Below, in pieces: positions 1 to 8,449 of a DNA stretch of 64,000 bases. Location: positions 27,953-91,952 of the forward strand of contig ONLG01000006.1 in NCBI GenBank assembly GCA_900318625.1. Reading direction: 5' to 3'. The notes under the pieces were generated by a model. It searched no databases. It saw only the letters and a program-made list of their open reading frames with translations, and was not told the origin of the DNA. Numbering within the stretch: position 1 is the stretch's first letter; every line of letters starts with the position of its first letter. The position numbers were made by a program, and so were the translations under genes. This DNA comes from an uncultured Prevotella sp. (GTDB lineage: Bacteria; Bacteroidota; Bacteroidia; Bacteroidales; Bacteroidaceae).

Positions 1-880
1 GAGTGAAGTCGGCAAACTTTACCTTCAGCGTGAGCGTGCGGCCTGCAAACTGACTGCGTTCAACGCGCCCGACAAGCTCCGTCACCAAATGATAAAGCTC
101 TATAGTAAGCTGAGCCGGACGCGAAAGGTCGTGAAGGAAAGTACGCTCGCACCCCACCGACTTGCGCTCGCGCTCTACGACGACGGGTCGGCTGTCGTTG
201 CCACGCGCAAACTGATAGTACACCGCGCCTGCTTTTCCAAACACTTCCTGCAAGTGAGCAAGCGAGAGCTGGCGCAGCTGCAATCCCGTGAACACCCCCA
301 TCTTGTGCATACGCTCGGCTGTTCGCGGCCCCACTCCCCAGAACTTCTCCACCGGCAGACGGTCTATGAACTCCTGTGCGCGGTCGGGATGCACCGTCGT
401 AAGGCCGTCGGGCTTGCGCCAGTCGGATGCTATCTTGGCAAGAAACTTGTTGTAGCTCACCCCGGCTGATGCCGTGAGGCTTGTCGCCTGGAGTATCTTC
501 TGCTTAATCTCGCGGGCTATGTCCACGCCCAAAGCTATGCCGGGCTTGTTGTCGGTGACGTCGAGGAACGCCTCGTCGAGCGACAGCGGCTCCACGATGT
601 CGGTGTATTGATGAAAGATTTGGTGTATCTGCGCCGACACCTCTTTATATTTATTAAAGTGCGGGGGCACGATTATCAGCTCGGGGCAGCGCTTCTTGGC
701 AATGGCCACGGGCTGCGCCGACCCCACTCCGTATCGACGCGCCTCGTAGCTGGCCGTGCTGACCACCCCACGGGGGCCGTCGAAGCCCACTGCTATGGCC
801 TTGCCGCGAAGCTCTGGGTGGTCTCTTTGCTCAACCGAAGCAAAGAAAGCATCCATGTCGATATGGATAATCTTGCGCAT
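1..880 (-). CDS. dinB: DNA polymerase IV (Y-family), 3' part cut by window edge
   Basis: Error-prone translesion DNA polymerase acting on stalled forks. The reading frame from the ATG at 880 starts MRKIIHIDMDAFFASVEQRD, the classical Y-family palm motif with the metal-binding Asp residues. It continues through STASYEARRYGV and the catalytic PLSLDEAFLDVT motif, then the helix-hairpin-helix region (WGVGPRTAERMHKMG), and is still open at the left edge, so only about 293 residues are present and the end of the little-finger domain is missing. A canonical promoter (-33 at 918-921, -7 at 890-897) puts the -7 box only 9 nt from the ATG, suggesting a very short or absent leader. It diverges from the PurF-like gene. 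Identity is certain from the motifs. Confidence 0.95.
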   Translation of the reverse strand, partial: MRKIIHIDMDAFFASVEQRDHPELRGKAIAVGFDGPRGVVSTASYEARRYGVGSAQPVAIAKKRCPELIIVPPHFNKYKEVSAQIHQIFHQYTDIVEPLSLDEAFLDVTDNKPGIALGVDIAREIKQKILQATSLTASAGVSYNKFLAKIASDWRKPDGLTTVHPDRAQEFIDRLPVEKFWGVGPRTAERMHKMGVFTGLQLRQLSLAHLQEVFGKAGAVYYQFARGNDSRPVVVERERKSVGCERTFLHDLSRPAQLTIELYHLVTELVGRVERSQFAGRTLTLKVKFADFT

Positions 881-889
881 TTCTGCGTG

Positions 890-921
890 CGAAGATAAAC
901 AAGATGGCAGATTTTTCCAAA
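890..921 (-). promoter_or_regulatory. dinB promoter
   Basis: Read on the minus strand: TTTG (918-921), a 20-nt spacer, then TATCTTCG (890-897), one mismatch from TAnnTTTG. The ATG follows 9 nt after the -7 box. Confidence 0.55.
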
Positions 922-928
922 TCTTTTC

Positions 929-959
929 TTTGTGTTCTCTGTGCTATTTGTTACCTTTG
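929..959 (+). promoter_or_regulatory. Promoter of the PurF-like gene
   Basis: TTTG at 929-932, 19-nt spacer, TACCTTTG at 952-959: an exact match to the Bacteroidetes sigma-70 consensus. The predicted start gives a leader of about 55 nt. It overlaps the divergent dinB promoter region. Confidence 0.75.
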
Positions 960-1023
960 CATCGTTTTTAGGTAGGGACAACACCATGTCCTAAGTTCAA
1001 CACACAATGTGTAAGGTAAAAAT

Positions 1024-2442
1024 ATGGGTGGCTTTTTTGGTACTATCTCAGTCAGGGAGTGCGTAAACGATTTGTTTTACGGCACCGACTACAATTCACA
1101 TCTTGGCACTAAACGTGCAGGTCTCGTAACTTTCGACAAGGAAAAAGGCTTCAGCCGGGCTATTCACAGCATCGAACGTAGCTATTTCCGCACAAAATTC
1201 GAGGATGAGCTCGACGATTTCCAAGGCAACCAAGGCATCGGCGTGATAAGCGACACCGACCCGCAGCCCATCATCGTCAACTCTCACCTGGGGCGTTACG
1301 CCGTAGTGACAGTGGCAAAAATCAACAACATCCGCGAGATAGCCGACGAGCTGCTTGCCAAGCGTATGCACTTCAGCGAGCAGAGCGCCAACAAAATCAA
1401 CCAGACCGAGCTCGTTGCGCTGCTCATCAACATGGGCGACACGTTCGTTGAGGGCATCAACAACGTCTACAGCCGCATCGAGGGATCGTGCTCAATGCTC
1501 ATTCTGACCGAAGACAGACTGATTGCTGCTCGCGACGCACTGGGCCGCACGCCGATAGTCCTGGGTAAAAAGGAGGGCGCATACGCCGCTACGAGCGAGA
1601 CTTCGGCCTTCCACAACCTCGACTTCACTGAGGTGCGCGACCTCGGGCCGGGCGAGATAGTAAGTCTGAAAGCCGACAGCATCGAGGTGTTGCAGCAGCC
1701 ATTCAAACGCAAGCAGATATGTTCGTTCCTCTGGGTGTACTACGGTTTCCCGGCAAGCGACTACGAAGGCATCAACACCGAGTTTGTTCGCGAGACCAAC
1801 GGCAAGCGCCTCGGCGAGCAGGACGACGTGGAGGCCGACATAGTATGCGGCATACCAGACTCGGGAGTGGGCATGGCACTGGGCTACAGCGAAGGCCACA
1901 AAATCCCGTACAAGCGTGCGGTGCTGAAATACACCCCGACATGGCCGCGCTCGTTCACTCCGGGCTCGCAGACGCGACGCGACCTGGTGGCCAAGATGAA
2001 GCTCATACCCAACCCTGCCATACTGAAAGACAAGAGAATAGTATTCTGCGACGACTCGATAGTACGCGGTACGCAGCTGCGCGACAACGTGCGTACATTC
2101 TTCGACAACGGTGCAAAGGAGGTTCACGTGCGTATCTCGTGCCCGCCACTGGTCTACGGTTGCCCGTTCATTGGCTTCACGTCATCGAAAAGCGACCTTG
2201 AGCTTATCACCCGACGCATTATCAAGGAATTTGAAGGCGACGAGAACAAGAAGCTGACTGAATATGCCACGACCGACTCGCCCGAATACAAGCGCATGGT
2301 TGACGAGATTGGCCGCCGTCTGGGGCTCACCTCGTTGCGCTTTGCCCGTCTGGACTCGCTCATAGAGTCGATCGGGCTGCCCAAATGCGACATCTGCACC
2401 CACTGTTTCGACGGAACTTCGTATTGCAAGTGCCACGAATAA
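1024..2442 (+). CDS. Amidophosphoribosyltransferase homolog without the glutaminase cysteine
   Basis: A 472-residue protein with the two-domain layout of PurF: an N-terminal Ntn glutamine-amidotransferase fold and a C-terminal phosphoribosyltransferase domain with an intact PRPP motif (VFCDDSIVRGT, about residues 340-350). Functional PurF starts Met-Cys-Gly-Ile; here residues 1-6 are MGGFFG, so the catalytic Cys is Gly and glutamine hydrolysis by the usual mechanism is not expected. C455, C458 and C461 resemble the end of the Fe-S-containing PurF type, followed by C468 and C470. It may use free ammonia or a partner, or have another role; Bacteroidetes also carry a normal PurF, so this is probably a paralog. 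It has its own promoter and a strong hairpin directly after the stop. Confidence 0.8.
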   Translation: MGGFFGTISVRECVNDLFYGTDYNSHLGTKRAGLVTFDKEKGFSRAIHSIERSYFRTKFEDELDDFQGNQGIGVISDTDPQPIIVNSHLGRYAVVTVAKINNIREIADELLAKRMHFSEQSANKINQTELVALLINMGDTFVEGINNVYSRIEGSCSMLILTEDRLIAARDALGRTPIVLGKKEGAYAATSETSAFHNLDFTEVRDLGPGEIVSLKADSIEVLQQPFKRKQICSFLWVYYGFPASDYEGINTEFVRETNGKRLGEQDDVEADIVCGIPDSGVGMALGYSEGHKIPYKRAVLKYTPTWPRSFTPGSQTRRDLVAKMKLIPNPAILKDKRIVFCDDSIVRGTQLRDNVRTFFDNGAKEVHVRISCPPLVYGCPFIGFTSSKSDLELITRRIIKEFEGDENKKLTEYATTDSPEYKRMVDEIGRRLGLTSLRFARLDSLIESIGLPKCDICTHCFDGTSYCKCHE

Positions 2443-2457
2443 GGGGCGAGAAGTGAG

Positions 2458-2496
2458 CAGTGAGGGGCGAGAGAATGGTTCTCTCGCCCCTCACTG
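2458..2496. terminator. Bidirectional terminator hairpin
   Basis: A near-perfect 18-bp inverted repeat (stem CAGTGAGGGGCGAGAGAA, 3-nt loop) lies between the convergent PurF-like gene and pantothenate kinase gene. TTTA follows on the plus side. Confidence 0.8.
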
Positions 2497-2497
2497 T

Positions 2498-3319
2498 TTA
2501 TCTTTCATCCCTCAACAAGGCTGCGCCAATGGCTGTGCAGAACTCACTGTACTCGGGGATTATGAACCTTACGCCATAGATTTTCTCCATTGCAGGGAAC
2601 ACCACCTTGCATTGCGGCAGAAGCGTAAGGTTGCCGATAAGCACGAAATCGCGTATGCCACGCCCCAGCGAACTCAGTATGGAGGCCGAGCCAACGGTCT
2701 GCAACACCATCCAAACAAGCCCCAAGGCTATGTCTTCGCGCGGAGCATTGGCCTGGGCATTGGCAAAGAGCGAGGCTGTGGCATCGAGCGGAAGCCCCGG
2801 AAGCGGCCTGGCAGAGATGTCGCCTATATGCAGGTTGATGTGCGAAATGTCGCCTCCGGCAGCCAGCGCGGCTATCTGGTGGATGTCGTCGGTCTTGAGC
2901 AGCAGTCGGGAAAGGCCGCTGAGCGTGCCGCCACCAATGCCCACACCACCTATGTGGCGTATTTCGTCGCCGTCGCAGCTCACGAGCGAGGTGCCAGTAC
3001 CCATGCTGACGACTATCATTCGCTCTAACCGCGACTCATACTTAGCACCAAGTCCGTCGCACATGAACTCGTCGACGTGCTCCGTTGGCACTCCGTAGAG
3101 GGGTTTGTCGATGTATGCCGCCCCCACTCCTGTGAGCATAACCTTGTCTATCTGGGACAGTTCAATCTTGTTGTCGTACAGATATTTGCCGAAGGCTCCA
3201 TAGAGAGAGGTTATCGGATCGTTGGCTTTGATGCGCAGAGGAGATATAACCTTTCCGTCGCGGATGCCCACAATCTTGGTTGTACTGATGCCTACGTCAA
3301 TTCCTATTGCTATGTTCAT
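2498..3319 (-). CDS. coaW: Type II pantothenate kinase-like protein
   Basis: Predicted to phosphorylate pantothenate, the first step of coenzyme A synthesis. The 273-residue protein has the actin-like ATPase fold of type II kinases: phosphate-1 loop GIDVGISTTK at residues 6-15, PTEHVDEF near residue 80 with a candidate catalytic Glu, VSMGTGTS at about 104-111, and the glycine loop IGGVGIGGGT. The frame is open upstream to 3385, but the ATG at 3319 puts the phosphate loop directly at the N-terminus as in the family. It lies 62 nt after the AlaX-like gene, whose end contains a terminator-like hairpin, so it may be transcribed separately. Confidence 0.82.
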   Translation of the reverse strand: MNIAIGIDVGISTTKIVGIRDGKVISPLRIKANDPITSLYGAFGKYLYDNKIELSQIDKVMLTGVGAAYIDKPLYGVPTEHVDEFMCDGLGAKYESRLERMIVVSMGTGTSLVSCDGDEIRHIGGVGIGGGTLSGLSRLLLKTDDIHQIAALAAGGDISHINLHIGDISARPLPGLPLDATASLFANAQANAPREDIALGLVWMVLQTVGSASILSSLGRGIRDFVLIGNLTLLPQCKVVFPAMEKIYGVRFIIPEYSEFCTAIGAALLRDER

Positions 3320-3357
3320 GGTGGTAGAATGGTGTGTGTTGTGAACTGTGGATGATG

Positions 3358-3401
3358 AAAAGAAAACGGTATAAGACAGTGTCATTGCACTATCTTATAC
3401 C
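3358..3401 (-). terminator. Hairpin inside the 3' end of the AlaX-like gene
   Basis: Read on the minus strand, GGTATAAGATAGTG and CACTGTCTTATACC form a 14-bp stem with one mismatch, then a T-rich tract. The stem includes the last six codons and stop codon of the preceding gene, so it could terminate or attenuate before the pantothenate kinase gene. Confidence 0.55.
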
Positions 3402-3927
3402 GTATGCGATACTCGTGAGTGGCGTTGTCCCAGTTGGTACCGAGCAACTCGAAACGCCCTATCTGCGCGGTGCTGCGCACGTGGCGGCCAATACACGGAC
3501 AAATATCGAAGTCGCCTATCCTCACTAAGCGTATCATCTCGCTGGCATTGGCAGGCAACCGCTCCAGACTGACAGCCGAATAGCTCACCGGCTCGTAGTC
3601 GTCGGCACCGTCGTAACGGCCCTGGTAGCTGCCGTCGGCCTCGCTGACAAGCTGCTCAAGCTCGCTGCGCGTCATTTGCTCGAAGCTCACCTGCAGGTCC
3701 TCGGCTATGAGAAGATTCATCTGCCGCTCTATTTCCTTCTCCTCCTTGCGGTCGGGTTTTTGGTCGAGAACGTAGCTTATCTTGCTCTTCTTGCGCTCTA
3801 TATGCGCCTTGGACGAACGCTCGCAGCCAAACATACGCACCATGAGCTGATTGAGCAGATGCTCTGCGGTGTGGGCGGGAGGGAACTCCTCCTTGTTGTG
3901 CTGATTGAAAATAGGCTCTGCGTCCAT
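3382..3927 (-). CDS. AlaX-type alanyl-tRNA editing protein
   Basis: Free-standing relative of the second additional domain of alanyl/threonyl-tRNA synthetases, which hydrolyses Ser or Gly mischarged on tRNA-Ala. The 181-residue protein has the zinc-ligand pairs in order: HTAEH (H19, H23) and CIGRH (C145, H149). An extra helical, charged stretch (about residues 40-95) lies between them. No synthetase or tRNA-binding domain is attached. The gene follows the GH13 gene in the fabD block with a 56-nt gap, and its last codons form part of a hairpin. Function follows from the family; the exact substrate is not visible. Confidence 0.82.
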   Translation of the reverse strand: MDAEPIFNQHNKEEFPPAHTAEHLLNQLMVRMFGCERSSKAHIERKKSKISYVLDQKPDRKEEKEIERQMNLLIAEDLQVSFEQMTRSELEQLVSEADGSYQGRYDGADDYEPVSYSAVSLERLPANASEMIRLVRIGDFDICPCIGRHVRSTAQIGRFELLGTNWDNATHEYRIRYKIVQ

Positions 3928-3983
3928 AGCTCTGATGATGTATTATGTTAATTACTGTGACACAGCGAGATAGCCATTGCTGG

Positions 3984-5654
3984 CTAAATAACAAATTTAT
4001 ATATTCTTGCGCCGTATGGAGCCACGCTGACCGACACCGGCTGGTCGCCATGGATGGCGGTCTGGAGCGGCTCGTTCGACAGCAGGTCCACTGCCGTGTA
4101 CTCCTTCTCTGGTATCTGCATGAAGTCTATGGCGTGCTGCGGGATAACTACGTCGCAGCAGGCAGGGCTGTCGGAGAAGTTGGCAACCACGAGCATGAAC
4201 TCGTTGCCGGCCTTTCTGAGGAACGCATACTGCTTTGCAGCAATATGGTGGTTCATATACATCAGGTCGAAGAAGTCGCCTTCGGCAAATGCTTTTTCGG
4301 CATTGGCAAGATTGAGCACGTATTTATATATTGCCTCAAGCTGCTTCTCGTCGCTGCTCATGGCCCTGCGGTCGAAGTATCCGCGGCGTATGCTCTCCAC
4401 CGACCAGTAGTCGAAGATGGTGGTGCGTCCGTCTTTGCCGCTGAAGCCCTCGGTGTCCATGCCGCGCTCGCCGAACTCCTGACCTGCATAGAGCATGAAA
4501 GGATTCTGCTGGAGCAGAACGCTGACAACCATTCCAGGCACTCCGCGCATACCGTTGCCTGCGAAGAAGTCGCTCGCTATGCGTTGTTCGTCGTGGTTCT
4601 CGAGGAAGTACAGCATATTGCCGCGTATGTCGTCGGTTTCCTGCCACTTGTAGGAGATGTCGCCGGCACGCCGGTTTCCGCATATCACATCGCGCACACA
4701 GTCATACATTCCGACTTTGTCGTAGAGCCAGTCGAAGCCTGCACCTATGTAGTTGCGGTACTGTGCCGGGTCGTAGACCTCGCCGATGAACTTCAGCTCG
4801 GGGTAGGTGAACCGTACTTTGTCGGTTGCCCATGCCCAGAAGGCGGCAGGCACCATCTCTGCCATGTCGCAGCGGAAGGCATCGATGCCCTTGGCTGCCC
4901 AGAAAAGCAGTATCGAGGTCATCTTGTTCCACGTGTCGGGGATGGGGCTGAAGTGCTCCGAGCGTCCCCCGGCATCGCAGTAGTCGATGCCGTAGTTGAG
5001 CTTCACGGTCTCATACCAGTCGTTGCGTCCGGGACGAGCCGAGAACTGGTCGTTGCCGGTGGCGCGGGCAGGCTGCTCCTGATAGTCCAGCTGCTCGCCG
5101 TCGGGGCGCGCAGCCTTGATGTCAGACAGGTCGAGAGGCTGTCCCCAGCAGTAGTAGAAGTTGTTCTTTGTACTGAAGTGCATCGTCGTGTCGTCGCCCT
5201 CGCCCAGGTCTGTGATGCCTTTGGGCTTGGCTACCGACTGATACTGGCGTGCCACATGATTGGGAACGAAGTCGATTACGACCTTCAGCCCTGCCTTGTG
5301 GCAACGCTTCACGAGTTCCTCGAACTCCTTCATGCGGTTAGGCACATCCACAGCAAGGTCGGGGTCTATGTCGTAGTAGTCGGTGATGGCATAGGGAGAG
5401 CCAGCCCGTCCCTTCACTACGAGAGGGTTCTGGCAGGGTATGCCATAGGCTGAATAGTCGGTTTCTGAGGCATGGCGTATCACTCCTGTGAACCAGATGT
5501 GGGTTGCCCCGAGAGCCTTGATGCGCCGAAGAGTCTTCAGGTCGAAGTCGTTGAGCTTTCCGCAACCGTTGTCGGCGTATGAGCCATTGGCTACACGTGC
5601 CGTCGAACGGTTGCCAAACAGGCGTGTGAACACCTGATAGATAATAGGTTTCAT
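3984..5654 (-). CDS. GH13 alpha-amylase family glycoside hydrolase
   Basis: A 556-residue (beta/alpha)8 glycosidase acting on alpha-1,4-linked glucans. All four conserved regions are present: DFVPNH (128-133), GIDAFRCD with the nucleophile D263, IGEVY with the acid/base E292, and ENHD (352-355). No signal peptide is visible, so it is probably cytoplasmic and may act on imported maltodextrin or stored glycogen. I chose the ATG at 5654, 16 nt past the fabD stop; a TTG at 5678 would overlap fabD and lead directly into the same frame. It is probably co-transcribed with fabD. Family assignment is firm, substrate is not. Confidence 0.9.
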   Translation of the reverse strand: MKPIIYQVFTRLFGNRSTARVANGSYADNGCGKLNDFDLKTLRRIKALGATHIWFTGVIRHASETDYSAYGIPCQNPLVVKGRAGSPYAITDYYDIDPDLAVDVPNRMKEFEELVKRCHKAGLKVVIDFVPNHVARQYQSVAKPKGITDLGEGDDTTMHFSTKNNFYYCWGQPLDLSDIKAARPDGEQLDYQEQPARATGNDQFSARPGRNDWYETVKLNYGIDYCDAGGRSEHFSPIPDTWNKMTSILLFWAAKGIDAFRCDMAEMVPAAFWAWATDKVRFTYPELKFIGEVYDPAQYRNYIGAGFDWLYDKVGMYDCVRDVICGNRRAGDISYKWQETDDIRGNMLYFLENHDEQRIASDFFAGNGMRGVPGMVVSVLLQQNPFMLYAGQEFGERGMDTEGFSGKDGRTTIFDYWSVESIRRGYFDRRAMSSDEKQLEAIYKYVLNLANAEKAFAEGDFFDLMYMNHHIAAKQYAFLRKAGNEFMLVVANFSDSPACCDVVIPQHAIDFMQIPEKEYTAVDLLSNEPLQTAIHGDQPVSVSVAPYGARIYKFVI

Positions 5655-5670
5655 GTCGGGAATGGTATCG

Positions 5671-6558
5671 TTATTCAATGCCGTGGGCTGAAACGCTCTT
5701 GTCTATGCGGCCAATCATTCCCTGCAGTGCCTTGCCGGGACCGCACTCTGTGAACTCGTCGGCACCGTCGGCAATCATGTTCTGCACACTTGCCGTCCAG
5801 CGCACGCTGCCCGTGAGCTGAGCAATGAGGTTTGCCTTGATTTCGGCAGGGTCGGTATGTGGCTTGGCATCGTAGTTCTGGTAAACCGGGCACTTAGGAG
5901 CTGCAAACTCGGTGGCCTCGATAGCCGTCTTCAGCTCTTCCTGAGCAGGGCGCATGAGGGGCGAATGGAACGCACCGCTGACAGCCAGCGGCAGAGCACG
6001 CTTGGCTCCGGCAGCCTTCATCTGCTCGCAAGCGGCATTGACGGCATCAACATTTCCTGAGATGACGAGCTGTCCGGGACAGTTGTAGTTGGCCGGAATG
6101 ACAACGCTCTGCTCGGTGCTCACGGCGGCACAAATCTCCTCTACCTTCTCGTCGGGCAGTCCGATGATGGCAGCCATGGTGCCGGGAGCAGCCTCGCAAG
6201 CCTTCTGCATTGCCATTGCACGGGCATAAACCAGGCGCAGGCCATCCTCGAAGGTGAGGGCTCCGGCAGCTACGAGTGCTGAGAACTCGCCCAGCGAGTG
6301 ACCGGCAACCATAGCGGGCTGGAAGTCGTCGCCCATGCACAGGGCGCTGATTACGCTGTGGAGGAACACGGCAGGCTGTGTCACCTTGGTCTGCTTCAGC
6401 TCATCAGCTGTTCCCTCGAACATGATATCGGTAATCTTGAAGCCAAGCACCTCGTTGGCTTTGTCGAAAAGTTCCTTGGCAAGTGGGTTGTTCTCATAGA
6501 GGTCTTTGCCCATTCCAACGAACTGGGCTCCCTGACCGGGGAATACGAATGCTTTCAT
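5671..6558 (-). CDS. fabD: Malonyl-CoA:ACP transacylase
   Basis: Loads malonyl groups onto acyl carrier protein for fatty acid synthesis in the cytoplasm. The 295-residue protein has the normal family length, the substrate-binding N-terminus FPGQGAQ, the nucleophile elbow GHSLGE (S88) and the catalytic histidine in GAFHSP (H198). It is the first gene of a minus-strand block followed by the GH13 and AlaX-like genes, an unusual partnership since fab genes are not adjacent here. A TAATTTTG box lies at 6624-6631, upstream of the ATG. Confidence 0.95.
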   Translation of the reverse strand: MKAFVFPGQGAQFVGMGKDLYENNPLAKELFDKANEVLGFKITDIMFEGTADELKQTKVTQPAVFLHSVISALCMGDDFQPAMVAGHSLGEFSALVAAGALTFEDGLRLVYARAMAMQKACEAAPGTMAAIIGLPDEKVEEICAAVSTEQSVVIPANYNCPGQLVISGNVDAVNAACEQMKAAGAKRALPLAVSGAFHSPLMRPAQEELKTAIEATEFAAPKCPVYQNYDAKPHTDPAEIKANLIAQLTGSVRWTASVQNMIADGADEFTECGPGKALQGMIGRIDKSVSAHGIE

Positions 6559-6623
6559 ATCTGATAGTTTTAATTTGTTGTTATGAATATAGCCCGTATG
6601 TTGATGTAATTCATAAGGCCATG

Positions 6624-6631
6624 CAAAATTA
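6624..6631 (-). promoter_or_regulatory. Candidate fabD promoter -7 box
   Basis: TAATTTTG on the minus strand, 65 nt before the fabD ATG. No convincing -33 element is seen; the site lies just behind the terminator of the upstream gene. Confidence 0.45.
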
Positions 6632-6632
6632 T

Positions 6633-6667
6633 AAAAAAAAACTCAACTGACTTAATATCAGCTGAGT
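6633..6667 (-). terminator. Rho-independent terminator of the secreted-protein gene
   Basis: On the minus strand ACTCAGCTGA and TCAGTTGAGT form a hairpin followed by eight T residues. Confidence 0.8.
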
Positions 6668-6731
6668 TTTTATGCTTTTTCCTCAGTTTTAGGTATGCCG
6701 AAACCGGCTTTCCTGTGTGGCCAGCGGCGGT

Positions 6732-7529
6732 CTATCGCTTTTTCTTACCACCCTTGCGGGCTTTCTTACGGGGTGAAGCAGACGTGTCGCTGACGGCATA
6801 TTCGTAGAGTCTGTCGTCGTAGTCAACGGCATAGAGCACCTCGCGGCCATTATGCTCTTGCAACTCCAGGTAGTCGACAGACTTCAGCATGGGCAACTTG
6901 CTGTACTGTTTGCCGGTATGCAGGTCGAGCATATAGAGGTAGTCGCGCTCGTTGGTGAAGCCGTAGGAGCAGAAGACGTACTTGTCGTTGATGATAAATA
7001 TGTCGTTGCTGACAAGATAATCCGACTGCCAGAGCAGTCGGCTGGCCTCAGTGTCGTAGCAGAAGAGGCGGCTGCAACGTCCCCCGTATGAGCTGGAATA
7101 GCTGACGCAAGCCATGTTGAACAGCAGATAGTGGTGCAGCGGATCCCATCTGATGTCCTGAACCTCGCAGTCGCTGATGCCTGTGATGTCGCAGAGGTCG
7201 AACGTTCGCAACGGTGTGCCCTCACTGTCGTAGGTGACAGCCACGAAGCTGTAGTCGGAAGAGCCCATCGGAGAGCGGTAGAGCGCAATCCAGCCGAGGT
7301 CGATAGGCTCCGAGATAATCATCTCAAGGTTCTCCGTTCCCTCTACTCGCTGAAGGTCGGAGTTCCTCACATCGTCACGCAAACGATAGATATAGCCATT
7401 GGGCTTGTTGGTGTTGAGCAGGCGCACGCTGCCCCAGTCGGTGCCGTAGGAACGCACGGGAATGAGTCTTTGCGCACTGGCTGCGGCGCAAAACATGATT
7501 GCCATCAGGCAGAAAACAGTTTTCTTCAT
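6732..7529 (-). CDS. Secreted protein of unknown function
   Basis: A 265-residue protein with a clear Sec signal peptide (MKKTVFCLMAIMFCAAASAQ) ending at residue 19-20. The mature part is rich in aromatic beta-strand segments such as YGTDWGSVRLL, DIRWDPLHHYLLFN and KYVFCSYGF, recalling a WD40/beta-propeller-like sensor, but I see no assignable family signature. The C-terminus is a very basic tail (KKARKGGKKKR). Likely periplasmic or surface-exposed. It stands alone, with its own terminator. Function unknown. Confidence 0.75.
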   Translation of the reverse strand: MKKTVFCLMAIMFCAAASAQRLIPVRSYGTDWGSVRLLNTNKPNGYIYRLRDDVRNSDLQRVEGTENLEMIISEPIDLGWIALYRSPMGSSDYSFVAVTYDSEGTPLRTFDLCDITGISDCEVQDIRWDPLHHYLLFNMACVSYSSSYGGRCSRLFCYDTEASRLLWQSDYLVSNDIFIINDKYVFCSYGFTNERDYLYMLDLHTGKQYSKLPMLKSVDYLELQEHNGREVLYAVDYDDRLYEYAVSDTSASPRKKARKGGKKKR

Positions 7530-8368
7530 AATTATTTGTTGTTAGTGGTTATTGGAATTATCTGCTTTCGCACTTCAAAGGTATGGTTTTCTTTCCAAAA
7601 AAGCCGCCATAATACGTCATTTTTTATCTTGGCTTTAGCCCGAGACTACACTAAAAGTGCGAATAAAGACGCATCAATAGACAAGATGACATATCTGCTT
7701 CAGACGAAAGGAAGAGAAGCGTGATTGCGAAACTTATTTACAACAGGCGCGTAAATACTCGCATAGATGAAAGGAAAAGGGATTTCGGACTTGAAGATGC
7801 GAGTATTTTGCAGCTTCTGGCTTCTTTTTCAGAATAGTAATTGGTTGAAATAGGAACAGTAGACTGCCATATAGGAAATTACGGAACGTGCTGTAAGGTT
7901 TCTCCAAGAGCCTTGTAGCAACGCTACAGCATAGTTGGAGAAGCCCTCCAGAGCTGCCGGAGAAGAGCTACGGGAGCCTTGGAGAAAGTTTACGGAGAGC
8001 TCCGTAATCGGCAAAAGCGATATTGCAACCTGACTGTCAAAGTGTTGAGTAAGGCCCATCAATTCATATAAGAATGACCAACTGAAAGTGAAAGCTCTAC
8101 AGAGAAGTGGAAACGGGCCAAGAAAAGGCGGCACTCAAGAACGCAAACGAACCGATACAAGGAAGCATTTAGGAGGCTGAATGGCGGCAACAAGAGGCTG
8201 AGAAGTCAGCAGAAGGGAATTTCAGAGATGCAAGAGATGGGTAACTGTCGCGAGAAGAAGAAAAAATCGGGCGAAAAAAGGCAAGAGCAAGACGCAGAAA
8301 AGCAGAAGCAGAGCCCAGAAAGGCAAAAAGGGAAGTTGCGTTTTCTGCCACTTTTATTTTACAAAAAC
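7530..8368. other. Long gene-free region between two minus-strand units
   Basis: About 840 bp without a credible gene. It holds a dispersed repeat at 7878-8012 and, from about 8090 to 8345, a marked strand asymmetry with the plus strand mostly A and G. Short open frames here lack a start context and have biased composition. It lies downstream of the rplI terminator and upstream of the secreted-protein gene. Confidence 0.6.
7878..8012 (+). repeat. Dispersed intergenic repeat, copy 1
   Basis: A region built of short inverted modules (CTCC/GGAG, TGTAGC/GCTACA) ending GGAGAAAGTTTACGGAG. The reverse complement of 39371-39503 shows the same module order and ends GGAGAAAATTTACGGAG. No coding potential. 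Confidence 0.65.
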
Positions 8369-8412
8369 AAATAAAAATCCCAGCCACCGATAATGTTTGG
8401 TGGTTGGGATTC
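8369..8412 (-). terminator. Terminator of the rpsF-rpsR-rplI operon
   Basis: On the minus strand AATCCCAACCACC pairs with GGTGGCTGGGATT (one G-T), followed by a T-rich tract. Confidence 0.8.
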
Positions 8413-8449
8413 TATCGAAACGCTGTTTTACAGTGCGAAAAAAGTCGTC

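Noticed and set aside
3945-5453. 502-residue plus-strand open frame opposite the GH13 gene
   Set aside because: Composition and lack of any domain mark it as the mirror of the GH13 codon usage; all catalytic motifs are on the minus strand.
7829-8134. 101-residue minus-strand open frame in the gene-free region
   Set aside because: It spans the dispersed repeat, has biased Ser/Leu/Phe composition from the purine-rich strand, and no promoter.
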